64,000 nt of DNA, taken from Nitrogeniibacter mangrovi (GTDB taxonomy: Bacteria > Pseudomonadota > Gammaproteobacteria > Burkholderiales > Rhodocyclaceae). Below are positions 7,453 through 19,657 of this stretch, in pieces. A model generated the notes under the pieces. It did not search any database. It had not been told where the DNA came from and saw only the letters and a list, made by a program, of their open reading frames with translations. Made by a program: the position numbers and the translations under genes. Position 1 is the stretch's first letter; every line of letters starts with the position of its first letter. The stretch spans positions 3,658,001-3,722,000 of the forward strand of contig NZ_CP048836.1 of NCBI RefSeq assembly GCF_010983895.1, given 5' to 3'.

Positions 7453-9441
7453 TCATTCGAACTCGACGATGACCTCGTCCACGCTCAGGCTGGCGCCGGG
7501 GCTGGCGAGGACCTTCTTGACCACGCAGTCGGAGTCGGCCTTGAGCACGTTTTCCATCTTCATGGCCTCGATGACCGCCAGCTTCTCGCCGGCCTTCACT
7601 TCCTGCCCCTCGGCCACGGCCACCTCGCGCAGCAGGCCCGGCATGGGCGAGAGCAGGAACTTGGACAGATCGGGCGGCAGCTTCTCCGGCATCAGCGCCT
7701 GCATGGCGGCGCCGGTCTGGGTATGCACCATGGCTTCCACCTGCAGGCCGAAGTGCGAGATGAGGAACTTGAGGTTGCGCCGCTCGATCTGCAGGCAGAT
7801 CGGCTCGCCATTGACCGTGCCGGTAAAGAGCAGGTCGCGGAAGCTCCAGTCGGAGACGATCTCGTAGACCTTGTCGGCCTGGGTGATGCGCATGCCGCCC
7901 GGGACGGGATCGACCGACACCGGGTATTGCGCGCCGCCCATCATGACCACGAGGTCGTGCACCACCCGGCGGCCATGGCCGGGCATCTGGCCGTCGATCT
8001 GCACCGCGCGGCCGATGTAGCGCATGCGCGCGAAGGTGGCGACCGCTGCGAGCAGCGCGGGATCGTCGTGCGGCACCATGGAGGCATCGAAGCCGTCCGG
8101 ATACTCTTCGGCGATAAAGCCGGTGTTGAAGTTGCCCGAGCAGAAACGGGGGTGTTGCAGCAGCGCGGCCTGGAACGGGATGTTCGAGCTGATGCCGCGG
8201 ATCACGAAGCCGTTGAGGGCGTCGCGCATGCGGCGGATGGCGTCGGCGCGGTCGGCCCCGTGCACGATGAGCTTGGCGATCATCGAATCGTAGAACATGG
8301 AGATCTCGCCGCCCTCGAACACGCCGGTGTCCACCCGCACGCCGTCGCCTTCGGCCGGCGCCTGGAATTTCACCAGGCGGCCGGTGGAGGGCAGGAAGCC
8401 GCGGAACGGATCTTCGGCGTTGATGCGGCACTCCATGGACCACCCATCGATCTTCACGTCGTCCTGGGTCAGCGGCAGCGTCTCGCCGTAGGCGACGCGG
8501 ATCATCTGCTCGACCAGGTCGAGGCCGGTAATCAGTTCGGTGACCGGGTGTTCCACCTGCAGCCGGGTGTTCATCTCCAGGAAGTAGAACTCCTTGGTGG
8601 CGCCGGACACCACGAATTCCACCGTGCCGGCGGATTCATAGTTCACGGCACGGGCCAGGGCCACGGCCTGCTCGCCCATGGCCTTGCGCATCTCGGGATC
8701 GACGAAGGGGCTGGGGGCCTCTTCGATCACCTTCTGGTGGCGGCGCTGGATCGAGCAGTCGCGCTCGTTCAGATACACGTAGTTGCCGTGCGCATCGCCC
8801 AGCACCTGGATCTCGATGTGGCGCGGTTCGAGCACGTATTTCTCGATGAACACGCGGTCGTCGCCGAAGGAGTTGCGCGCTTCGTTCACGCAGGACGAGA
8901 AGCCTTCGTGGGCCTCCTTGTCGTTGAAGGCCACGCGCAGGCCCTTGCCGCCACCGCCGGCCGAGGCCTTGATCATCACCGGGTAGCCGATCTTCTTCGC
9001 GATCTCGACGGCCTCGTCGGGCCCCGAAATGGCGTCGTTGTGGCCCGGAATGGTGTTGACCCCGGCGTCGATGGCGAGCTTCTTGGACTCGATCTTGTCG
9101 CCCATCCTGGCCACGGAATAGTGCTTGGGCCCGATGAACTTCATGCCTTCTTCTTCCAGGCGGCGCGAGAACTCGGCGTTCTCCGACAGGAAGCCGTAGC
9201 CGGGGTGCACCGCCTCGGCGCCGGTCTGCTTGCAGGCGGCGATGATCTTGTCGATGACCAGGTAGGACTGGGCCGACGGGGCCGGCCCGATGCACACGGC
9301 CTCGTCGGCCATGTCCACGAACAGCGCATCCTTGTCGGCCTCGGAATGCACGGCCACGGTGGCGATGCCCATCTTGCGGGCGGTCTTGATCACCCGGCAG
9401 GCGATTTCCCCCCGGTTCGCGATCAGAATCTTCTTGAACAT
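7453..9441 (-). CDS. pccA: Propionyl-CoA carboxylase alpha subunit (biotin carboxylase plus biotin carrier)
   Basis: ATP-dependent carboxylation of enzyme-bound biotin, first half-reaction of propionyl-CoA to methylmalonyl-CoA. 662 residues. Biotin carboxylase occupies about 1-450: MFKKILIANRGEIACR at the start, the ATP-grasp loop KASAGGGGKGLR, and the catalytic region EMNTRLQVEHPVTE. A linker/BT domain follows, then a biotinyl domain ending with the acceptor lysine in EAMKMEN (about K628). The start is ATG 9441 with GGAGG upstream; the frame also runs 17 codons further but lacks support. Last gene of the operon, 72 bases after pccB. Linkage to the mutase makes propionyl-CoA the likeliest substrate over acetyl-CoA or methylcrotonyl-CoA. 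Confidence 0.93.
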   Translation of the reverse strand: MFKKILIANRGEIACRVIKTARKMGIATVAVHSEADKDALFVDMADEAVCIGPAPSAQSYLVIDKIIAACKQTGAEAVHPGYGFLSENAEFSRRLEEEGMKFIGPKHYSVARMGDKIESKKLAIDAGVNTIPGHNDAISGPDEAVEIAKKIGYPVMIKASAGGGGKGLRVAFNDKEAHEGFSSCVNEARNSFGDDRVFIEKYVLEPRHIEIQVLGDAHGNYVYLNERDCSIQRRHQKVIEEAPSPFVDPEMRKAMGEQAVALARAVNYESAGTVEFVVSGATKEFYFLEMNTRLQVEHPVTELITGLDLVEQMIRVAYGETLPLTQDDVKIDGWSMECRINAEDPFRGFLPSTGRLVKFQAPAEGDGVRVDTGVFEGGEISMFYDSMIAKLIVHGADRADAIRRMRDALNGFVIRGISSNIPFQAALLQHPRFCSGNFNTGFIAEEYPDGFDASMVPHDDPALLAAVATFARMRYIGRAVQIDGQMPGHGRRVVHDLVVMMGGAQYPVSVDPVPGGMRITQADKVYEIVSDWSFRDLLFTGTVNGEPICLQIERRNLKFLISHFGLQVEAMVHTQTGAAMQALMPEKLPPDLSKFLLSPMPGLLREVAVAEGQEVKAGEKLAVIEAMKMENVLKADSDCVVKKVLASPGASLSVDEVIVEFE

Positions 9442-9513
9442 ATTCAAATTTCCTCCGGTGCAGCGGGCGACCTTGCCGCACCGCATCACCAATGACTAAT
9501 CACGAATCACCGA

Positions 9514-11046
<1,533 letters not shown>

Positions 11047-11098
11047 GGTTTTCTCCGTCTAGGAAATCTTCACCCGGCCGGGAACGACGTCCGCGGCC

Positions 11099-12106
11099 TC
11101 AGTGCTCTTCACTCAGATACTTCAACAGCCGGTGCGCGGCGGCCGCCGGCGTCGTGTGCCCGTCCGCCACCGCCTGCTGCAGGCCGGGCAGTTCGTGCTT
11201 GACCGAGGTGTTCTCGCGGAAGCGCTCGCGCAGCCCGGCATCGATCAGTTCCCACATCCACGCCTGGGCCTGATCGCGGCGCTTGCTCTCGAACTCGCCC
11301 GAGGCCTGCATGGTCTCGCGATAGCGCGTGATCTCGCCCCAGAACTGCGCGATGCCGTCCTGCTTCAGCGCCGACAGCGTCAGCACCGGCGGCACCCAGT
11401 TGGGCGAGCTGTGCCGCAGCATCGCCAGCGCCGATTTGATCTGGCTCTTGGCCAGCATGGCCAGGCGCGGATCGATGTCGGCCTTGTTCACCACGATCAG
11501 GTCGGCCAGCTCCATGATCCCCTTCTTGATCGCCTGCAGATCGTCGCCCGCGTTGGGCAGCTGCAGCAGGCAGAAGATGTCGGTCATGCCGGCGACGGCG
11601 GTCTCGGACTGGCCCACACCCACGGTCTCGACGATGATCACGTCGAAGCCGGCCGCCTCGCACACCAGCAGGGTCTCGCGGGTCTTGCTGGCCACCCCGC
11701 CGAGGCTGCCCGCCGACGGACTGGGACGGATGAACGCGTTCGTGTTCTGCGACAGCCGCTCCATGCGCGTCTTGTCGCCGAGGATGGAGCCGCCGGTCAC
11801 CGAGGAGGACGGATCGACCGCCAGCACCGCCACCCGCAGCCCCTGCTCGATCAGATACAGGCCCAGCGCCTCGATGAAGGTGGACTTGCCCACCCCCGGC
11901 ACCCCCGAGATCCCCACCCGCATGGCGCCGCCGGTGTGCGGCAGCAGCGCCTCGAGCACCCGGCGGGCGCGGGCGCGGTGGTCCGGGCGCAGCGATTCGA
12001 TGAGGGTGATGGTGCGCGCCAGCGGGCGCAGCTGGCGCGCCAGCACGCCGTCGACCAGCAACTGGTCGGTGGCGGGCAGTTCGAGGGGCGTGTGCGGCGT
12101 GTTCAT
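11099..12106 (-). CDS. meaB: Methylmalonyl-CoA mutase-associated GTPase MeaB
   Basis: G-protein chaperone that loads and protects the adenosylcobalamin cofactor of methylmalonyl-CoA mutase. 335 residues: Walker A GVPGVGKS (68-75), the VDPSSSVTGGSILGDKTRM switch region, ETVGVGQSE, and the base-recognition motif NKAD. The ATG at 12106 is chosen; a GTG eight codons upstream would start inside a perfect hairpin (12126-12145). It sits directly after the mutase gene (56-base gap), the usual partnership. Confidence 0.94.
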   Translation of the reverse strand: MNTPHTPLELPATDQLLVDGVLARQLRPLARTITLIESLRPDHRARARRVLEALLPHTGGAMRVGISGVPGVGKSTFIEALGLYLIEQGLRVAVLAVDPSSSVTGGSILGDKTRMERLSQNTNAFIRPSPSAGSLGGVASKTRETLLVCEAAGFDVIIVETVGVGQSETAVAGMTDIFCLLQLPNAGDDLQAIKKGIMELADLIVVNKADIDPRLAMLAKSQIKSALAMLRHSSPNWVPPVLTLSALKQDGIAQFWGEITRYRETMQASGEFESKRRDQAQAWMWELIDAGLRERFRENTSVKHELPGLQQAVADGHTTPAAAAHRLLKYLSEEH

Positions 12107-12125
12107 GGCATTGCAACGGCTGACA

Positions 12126-12145
12126 GGCACGCCGGGCGGCGTGCC
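12126..12145 (-). other. Perfect hairpin at the scpA-meaB junction
   Basis: An 8-bp stem (GGCACGCC with GGCGTGCC, 4-base loop) lies between the mutase stop and the meaB start. No T run follows, so it is not a classical terminator. It could tune MeaB translation or protect the upstream message; inference only. Confidence 0.5.
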
Positions 12146-12162
12146 GTTGTCATCCTAGCCGA

Positions 12163-14322
<2,160 letters not shown>

Positions 14323-14396
14323 CGTTTCCTCTCTTCGTAGCACGGCGGGCGCCGCCCCGTCACCGCAGGCGGCCCGCAACTGAAACAGGCCCGACC

Positions 14397-14420
14397 GTGG
14401 CCCGGGACACCCCGGGCCAC
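14397..14420 (-). other. Hairpin in the scpA leader
   Basis: A perfect 10-bp stem (GTGGCCCGGG with CCCGGGCCAC, loop ACAC) lies in the untranslated leader of the mutase operon, 75 bases before the start codon. No adjoining T tract. Confidence 0.5.
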
Positions 14421-14460
14421 CGCGTCGAGACGCGATCCTTTCTTGTTATAGCGACGACTG

Positions 14461-14489
14461 GGCCGCCCGCAACACCTGTGCGGGCGGCC
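14461..14489 (-). other. Second, stronger hairpin in the scpA leader
   Basis: An 11-bp perfect stem (GGCCGCCCGCA with TGCGGGCGGCC, 7-base loop) lies between the mutase promoter and the first leader hairpin. I found no cobalamin-box match, so it is described only as leader structure. Confidence 0.5.
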
Positions 14490-14577
14490 GTCGGCGCTCC
14501 ATGCGAGGTCCCTCCCTCTCCACGAACACCCTCGTGTGGCGTTCGCGCCCTTCGATTCTCGGACAGCGCACGGAAAC

Positions 14578-14606
14578 TTGACTTGTCGAGGTGCGGATAA
14601 TACTTT
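14578..14606 (+). promoter_or_regulatory. Candidate sigma70 promoter of the GntR gene
   Basis: TTGACT and TACTTT are separated by 17 bases. It faces the regulator gene starting at 14732, and its -10 lies inside the GGATAA-TACT-TTATCC palindrome. Confidence 0.5.
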
Positions 14607-14610
14607 ATCC
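14595..14610. promoter_or_regulatory. Candidate operator shared by the GntR gene and the mutase operon
   Basis: A perfect palindrome GGATAA-TACT-TTATCC overlaps the -10 regions of both divergent promoters. This placement fits simultaneous repression of both directions by the adjacent GntR-family protein. The site is seen; the binding is inferred. Confidence 0.5.
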
Positions 14611-14626
14611 ATAATTATGAATGCAA
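14597..14626 (-). promoter_or_regulatory. Candidate sigma70 promoter of the scpA operon
   Basis: On the minus strand TTGCAT and TATTAT (5 of 6 to the -10 consensus) are separated by 18 bases, giving a leader of about 270 bases before scpA. Confidence 0.5.
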
Positions 14627-14731
14627 GAGACCCCGGACTCGCGCTATCATCCGCTCTTGCATGCGGCCCGGCCGGCCCTCCACGGCCCCACCGGCCCCAC
14701 CGGCCCCGACCTTCAGGAGATCACGCAGACA

Positions 14732-15403
14732 ATGAACGCATCCCGCATCGCACCGCTGGCGCTCTACCAGGAAGTGGCCGAACGATTGCGCGAGCGCATT
14801 TTCTCCCATGAGCTCAAGCCCGGCGCCTGGGTCGACGAACAGGCCATCGCCGAGCAGTACGGCATCTCCCGCACACCGCTGCGCGAGGCCCTCAAGGTGC
14901 TCGCCTCCGAGGGGCTGGTCACGCTCAAGCCGCGCCGCGGCTGCTACGTGACCGAAATTTCCGAACGCGATCTGGACGAGATCTTCACCGTCATCGCATT
15001 GCTCGAAGGCCAGTGCGCGCGCGAGGCCACCACCCGCGCCCGGGACGCCGACCTGGCGCGCTTCAAGCAATTGCACGACGCCCTCGAATCGGCGGCGGCA
15101 CGCAACGACATCAACGGCTTCTTCGAGGCCAACCAGGCCTTCCACCAGCAGGTTCAGGCCGTCGCCGACAATCGCTGGCTGCAGCAGGTGATCGAGGACC
15201 TGCGCAAGGTCATCAAGCTCTCGCGCCACCATTCGCTGTTCAGCGAAGGCCGCCTCGAGCAGTCGCTCGCCGAACACCGCGACATCCTCAAGGCCATGCT
15301 GGCGCGCGACGCCGACGGCGCCGAACAGGCCATGCGCACCCACATCCGCAGCGGTCGCCGGGCGCTCGCCCGTATCGCCGCCGCCCGGACCGAAGCGGCC
15401 TGA
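14732..15403 (+). CDS. GntR-family (FCD/FadR-type) transcriptional regulator
   Basis: 223-residue regulator. The winged HTH occupies about 8-72, with EQAIAEQYGISRTPLREALK and LKPRRGCYVTEIS. An all-helical FCD ligand domain follows; its histidines in FHQQV and EHRDIL suit the metal/carboxylate pocket of the family. CAGGAGA lies upstream of ATG 14732. It diverges from scpA with overlapping promoters and a central palindrome. An organic acid or acyl-CoA of the propionate route is the likely effector (inferred). The crotonase gene follows on the same strand after 33 bases. Confidence 0.9.
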   Translation: MNASRIAPLALYQEVAERLRERIFSHELKPGAWVDEQAIAEQYGISRTPLREALKVLASEGLVTLKPRRGCYVTEISERDLDEIFTVIALLEGQCAREATTRARDADLARFKQLHDALESAAARNDINGFFEANQAFHQQVQAVADNRWLQQVIEDLRKVIKLSRHHSLFSEGRLEQSLAEHRDILKAMLARDADGAEQAMRTHIRSGRRALARIAAARTEAA

Positions 15404-15436
15404 GCCGCCGCGGCCACAATCCTCGATACCCGCGCC

Positions 15437-16219
15437 ATGGCCGGACACGTACAGCTGCGATGTGACGACGCCGTCGCCACCATCACCCTGGACAACCCGG
15501 GCAAGCTCAACGCCATCGACTCGGCCATGTGGCAGGCGCTCCATGCGCATGTGCAGGCCGTGTCGGACGACGACACCGTCCGCTGCGTGATCCTGCGCGG
15601 TGCCGGCGACGACGCCTTCGCCGCCGGCGGCGACATCGAGGAATTCCTCAGCGTGCGCGCCACCGTGGACGACGCGCTGCACTACCACGAAGCCTGGGTC
15701 GCCACCGCGCTGGACGCCATCCGCCAGTGCCCGGTGCCCACCATCGCCGCCATTCGCGGCGCCTGCGTCGGCGGCGGGCTGGAGATCGCCGGCTGTTGTG
15801 ACCTGCGCATCGCCGGGCGCGGCAGCCGCTTCGGCGCCCCCATCAACAAGCTCGGTTTTTCCATGTATCCGCGCGAGATGGCGGGCCTGCTTGAGGTGGT
15901 CGGCCCCGCGGTGGTGCTGGAAATCCTGCTCGAGGGGCGTATCCTGAACGCCGACGAAGCCCTCTCCAAGGGCCTGCTGACCCGCCTGGTCGACGACGAC
16001 GCGGTCTTCGACGAGGCCCTGGCCTCGGCACGGCGCATCTGCGCCGGCGCGCCCCTGGTGGCCCGCTGGCACAAGCACTGGGTGCACCGGCTCATGCATG
16101 ACACCCCCCTGTCGGAGGCGGAGAAACGCGCCGCCTTCGACTTCCTCGCCACCGAGGACTACCAGGAGGGCATGGCCGCCTTCTTCGACAAGCGCAAACC
16201 GCGCTTCAAGGGGCGCTGA
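15437..16219 (+). CDS. Enoyl-CoA hydratase/isomerase (crotonase) family protein
   Basis: 260-residue crotonase-fold protein acting on acyl-CoA. The first oxyanion-hole segment is FAAGGDIEEF and the second is GACVGGGLEIAGCCDLRIAG. The glutamate of GGGLEIA matches the first catalytic Glu of enoyl-CoA hydratase, but the second position reads FGAPINKLG where hydratases have QPE. It is therefore more likely an isomerase, decarboxylase or thioesterase-like member than a true hydratase. It follows the GntR gene on the same strand and may share its transcript. A role beside propionyl/methylmalonyl-CoA is plausible but unproven. No strong ribosome site precedes ATG 15437. Confidence 0.85.
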   Translation: MAGHVQLRCDDAVATITLDNPGKLNAIDSAMWQALHAHVQAVSDDDTVRCVILRGAGDDAFAAGGDIEEFLSVRATVDDALHYHEAWVATALDAIRQCPVPTIAAIRGACVGGGLEIAGCCDLRIAGRGSRFGAPINKLGFSMYPREMAGLLEVVGPAVVLEILLEGRILNADEALSKGLLTRLVDDDAVFDEALASARRICAGAPLVARWHKHWVHRLMHDTPLSEAEKRAAFDFLATEDYQEGMAAFFDKRKPRFKGR

Positions 16220-16286
16220 GGGCCGGCGCGGCGGAACCTGGCGGGCGGGATTCGTTCCCATCTGAAACCGGCAACCGTTCCCCGAG

Positions 16287-17372
16287 ATGAAAACCCTCAC
16301 CGACCTGCTCGACCACAACACCTTCGAAACCCTGGCGATGGCCGCCGCCATCGTCGCTCTCAGCTTCTTCGTGCTCGTGAGCCTGCGCGGCCTCGTGCGC
16401 TCGCGCCTGCGCCGCCTGGCCGAACGCACCGCCCTGGGCTGGGACGACCTGCTGGTCGATGTGCTCGGGCAGACCCAGACCTGGGTGCTCGCCCTGGTGT
16501 CGCTGATGCTCGGGCTGCAGAGCCTGGCCCTGTCCGAACCGGTGACCACGCGCCTCGGGCAGGCGGTGATGGCGCTGATCTTCCTCCAGCTCGGGCTGTG
16601 GACCAGCCACGGCGTCGGCCTCGTCCTGCGCCGGCGCATCGAGGCGCGCGAAGCGAGCGACGACGGCGCCAGCGCCACCGCCCTGGCGGTGGCCGGCTTC
16701 ATCATCCGCCTCACCCTGTGGTCCATCGTGCTCATCCTGGTGCTGGACCAGTTCGGCTTCAACGTCACCACCCTGGTCGCCTCCCTGGGGGTGGGCGGCG
16801 TGGCCGTCGCGCTGGCGGTGCAGAACATCCTCGGCGACCTGTTCGCCTCGCTCTCCATCGCCCTCGACAAGCCCTTCGTGATCGGCGACTTCATCGTCGT
16901 CGGCGAGGTGGTGGGCACGGTCGAGCACGTGGGCCTCAAGACCACCCGCATCCGCGCCCTGTCGGGCGAGCAGATCGTGGTGGCCAACGGCGACCTGCTG
17001 GGCAGCCGCATCCACAACTACAAGCGCCTGCAGGAGCGCCGGGTGGTGTTCCACTTCGGCGTGCTCTACGACACCCCGGCGGACACCCTGGCGAACATTC
17101 CCGCCCTGGTGCGCGAGATCGTCGAGCAGACCGAGGACACCCGCTTCGACCGCGCCCATTTCCAGAGTTTCGGCGCCTCGTCGCTGGACTTCGAGGTGGT
17201 GTACTACGTGCTCACCGCCGACTACCTGCGCTACATGGACGTGCAACAGGAGATCAACCTGGCCCTCGTGCGCCGCTTTGCCGACCGCGACATCGGCTTC
17301 GCCTTCCCGACACAGACGGTCCATCTGGCGAGCGTGCCCGAGCGCCTCGCGGGCACCACCCCATCGGCATAA
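16287..17372 (+). CDS. MscS-family mechanosensitive ion channel
   Basis: 361-residue inner-membrane channel that opens under membrane tension. Hydrophobic helices lie at about 15-37, 60-82, 88-110 and 130-155. The pore-lining TM3 is glycine/alanine-rich (LVASLGVGGVAVALAVQN), followed by the beta domain with DKPFVIGDFIVVGEVVGTVE and GEQIVVANGDLL, all hallmarks of MscS. The C-terminal alpha/beta domain is complete. Gap of 67 bases from the crotonase gene; apparently independent. Confidence 0.93.
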   Translation: MKTLTDLLDHNTFETLAMAAAIVALSFFVLVSLRGLVRSRLRRLAERTALGWDDLLVDVLGQTQTWVLALVSLMLGLQSLALSEPVTTRLGQAVMALIFLQLGLWTSHGVGLVLRRRIEAREASDDGASATALAVAGFIIRLTLWSIVLILVLDQFGFNVTTLVASLGVGGVAVALAVQNILGDLFASLSIALDKPFVIGDFIVVGEVVGTVEHVGLKTTRIRALSGEQIVVANGDLLGSRIHNYKRLQERRVVFHFGVLYDTPADTLANIPALVREIVEQTEDTRFDRAHFQSFGASSLDFEVVYYVLTADYLRYMDVQQEINLALVRRFADRDIGFAFPTQTVHLASVPERLAGTTPSA

Positions 17373-17548
17373 CGGCGCAGCCACACCCCTCATTCCAGCA
17401 TCATGACATGAGCCTTTCGGACTACGGCGCCGTCATGTGAACGACATCTTGGCATCACCGATGTGTCACCGGCGCTTGCTAGCGTGTCTCCGCCCCAATG
17501 CCCGCACCCCGACGTGCGGTTCGCATGCTCATCCAATGGAGATTCTCG

Positions 17549-19519
17549 ATGTCCGATTCCGTCTCGCTGTCCCGTCGCCGCACCCTGCAGATGCTCGGTG
17601 GCACCCCGATGCTGCCGCTCGCCTCGTCGCTGGCCGCGCTCCCCATGACCGCCGAAGCCCACGGCAACGCCGGTGGCGCGCACGGCCTCGGCATGCGCTA
17701 CGAGTTCGGCGGCATGGCCGCCCCGAGCCTGGCCGATCCGGCCCAGATGGCCACCACCTACGTCGCCTCGACGCTGACCCGCAGCATCGGCCGTCACAGC
17801 GTGACCTACAACCTGGGTTACGAAACCTTCTTCCTGACCGGTGAAACCGTCCCGGCCACCGGCGGCGGCACCATCATCGCCGGCAGCTACTTCGACATCG
17901 ACGGCAACCCGATCATCGACACCACGGCCGCCGGCCAGCCCCAGTTCTTCTCCGACTGCCCGGACGGCATGTCGCTGCTCGAAGTGCGCCGCGCCCGCTC
18001 CCATCGCCGCGGCTGCAACCGCCTGTTCGCCGTGGTCCAGTTCGAATACACCTCGGAGAACGGCGCCGGCGATTCCATGTACGGCAAGCTGCCCTCCCCG
18101 ATCGCCGTGCTCACCCTCGACCAGGACAAGCGCACCGGCCAGCTGAGCCTGGTGAGCTATCACAACGTGGACACCGCCCCGGCCCGTGGCCTGTGGATCA
18201 CCTGTGGCGCCAGCCGCTCGCCGTGGAACACCCACCTGTCCAGCGAGGAATACGAGCCGGACGCGACCGTGGCCAGCAACAGCCAGCTCAAGGCCTTCAG
18301 CCAGAACCTGTTCGGCGACGCCGACAAGGCCAACCCCTACGACTACGGCCATCTGCCCGAAGTGACGGTGCATCCGGACGGCACCGGCAGCATCAAGAAG
18401 CACTACTGCGTCGGCCGCATCTCGCACGAACTGGTGCAGGTCATGCCCGACGAGCGCACCGTGCTGATGGGGGATGACGCCACCAACGGCGGCCTGTTCA
18501 TGTTCGTCGCCGACCACCGTCGCGACCTGTCCGCCGGCACGCTCTACGTCGCCAAGTGGACCCAGACCTCGAGCGTCGGTCCGGGCGCGGGCGACATCTC
18601 CTGGATCCGTCTCGGCCACGCCACCAGCGACGAAATCAAGGGTCTGGTCGACAGCGGCATCACCGCCGCCGACATCATGGATGTGAAGAAGTCCGACCCG
18701 GCCGACCCCGACTACACCCTGATCCACTACGGCGGCAAGAAGAACTGGGTCAAGCTGATGCCGGGCATGGAGAAGGCCGCCGCCTTCCTCGAGACCCACC
18801 GCTACGCCGCCCTGGTCGGCGCCTCCATGGGCTTCACCAAGATGGAAGGCACCACGGTCAACGCCGCCGACAAGCGCGCCTACTCGGCCATGTCGTACAT
18901 CTACAAGTCCATGACCGACGGCAGCACCGACATCCAGGTCGAAGGCCCGGTCGCCGGCGCGGTCTACGAGCATGTGCTCAAGGGCCACCAGCACGACACC
19001 GACGGCCACCGCATCCACAGCGACTGGGTCTCCACCCACATGTCCGTGCCCGCGGGCCTGGCCGGCGAGGACCTCGCCACCCCGGACGCCATCGGCAACG
19101 AGGCGCTCGCCGACAAGATCGCCAACCCGGACAACCTCAAGTACTCCGAGGCCATGCGCACCCTGTTCATCGGCGAAGACAGCGGCATGCACGTCAACAA
19201 CTTCCTGTGGGCGTACAACGTCGACACCGGCAAGCTCTCGCGCCTGCTGTCCTGCCCGGCCGGCGCCGAATCCACCGGCCTGCAGGCGGTCGACGACCTC
19301 AACGGCTTCAGCTACATCATGAGCAACTTCCAGCACCCGGGCGACTGGACCGGCAGCCTCTCCGCCGAGGCCAAGGCCACGCTCGAGCCGCTGATCGCTG
19401 CCAACTACAACGGCAAGAAGAGCGCCGCCGTGGGTTACCTGACCCTCGCCGGTCGCGTGGGCGACGAGCGTCGTCACCGTGGCGAGCACGGCGAACGCGA
19501 CGAACACGGCCACCGCTGA
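17549..19519 (+). CDS. PhoX-like (DUF839) exported phosphatase-family protein
   Basis: 656-residue protein. The N terminus carries a twin-arginine-like signal (SRRRTLQML, residues 8-16), so Tat export to the periplasm is likely. The beta-propeller DUF839/PhoX family is indicated by SPWNTHLSSEEYEPD, GRISHELVQVMPDERTVLMG, GGLFMFVAD and FIGEDSGMHVNNFLWAYNV, which supply the acidic metal ligands of PhoX-type Ca/Fe phosphatases. The last 20 or so residues are unusually rich in His, Glu and Arg and may be an added metal-binding tail. Start chosen at ATG 17549 with GGAGA upstream; an upstream GTG/ATG would precede the signal. A perfect terminator palindrome follows. Confidence 0.85.
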   Translation: MSDSVSLSRRRTLQMLGGTPMLPLASSLAALPMTAEAHGNAGGAHGLGMRYEFGGMAAPSLADPAQMATTYVASTLTRSIGRHSVTYNLGYETFFLTGETVPATGGGTIIAGSYFDIDGNPIIDTTAAGQPQFFSDCPDGMSLLEVRRARSHRRGCNRLFAVVQFEYTSENGAGDSMYGKLPSPIAVLTLDQDKRTGQLSLVSYHNVDTAPARGLWITCGASRSPWNTHLSSEEYEPDATVASNSQLKAFSQNLFGDADKANPYDYGHLPEVTVHPDGTGSIKKHYCVGRISHELVQVMPDERTVLMGDDATNGGLFMFVADHRRDLSAGTLYVAKWTQTSSVGPGAGDISWIRLGHATSDEIKGLVDSGITAADIMDVKKSDPADPDYTLIHYGGKKNWVKLMPGMEKAAAFLETHRYAALVGASMGFTKMEGTTVNAADKRAYSAMSYIYKSMTDGSTDIQVEGPVAGAVYEHVLKGHQHDTDGHRIHSDWVSTHMSVPAGLAGEDLATPDAIGNEALADKIANPDNLKYSEAMRTLFIGEDSGMHVNNFLWAYNVDTGKLSRLLSCPAGAESTGLQAVDDLNGFSYIMSNFQHPGDWTGSLSAEAKATLEPLIAANYNGKKSAAVGYLTLAGRVGDERRHRGEHGERDEHGHR

Positions 19520-19536
19520 TCGGCCTTCGCCGTCCG

Positions 19537-19576
19537 GACGCCCGGGAGGCGCAGCTGCGCCTCCCGGGCGTCTTTT
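19537..19576 (+). terminator. Intrinsic terminator of the PhoX-like gene
   Basis: A perfect 36-base palindrome (starting GACGCCCGGGAGGCGCAG) is followed by TTTT, 17 bases after the stop codon. Confidence 0.9.
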
Positions 19577-19657
19577 CGTCTACGACCCGTCTCATGCCTG
19601 CCGATCGGCTAGACTTGTCGCCTCTCGACACCGCAGCGGCACGGGCAGCATCTCGGC

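Noticed and set aside
7723-9495. Long open frame antisense to pccA (and similar antisense frames over most genes here)
   Set aside because: Composition is His/Gly/Ala-rich with no recognisable domain, no ribosome site, and it mirrors a well-conserved gene.
12107-12130. GTG start of meaB at 12130
   Set aside because: It would begin inside a perfect hairpin without a ribosome site; ATG 12106 gives a normal MeaB N terminus.
14675-14712. Triple CCCCACCGG-like direct repeats before the GntR gene as a possible repeat array
   Set aside because: Units are 9 bases with no spacers or dyads; this is a low-complexity GC stretch, not a CRISPR or iteron array.
17430-17447. Possible Pho box (CCGTCAT-GTGA-ACGACAT) upstream of the PhoX-like gene
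   Set aside because: The second half matches only about 4 of 7 consensus bases and no -10 at the right distance is visible.
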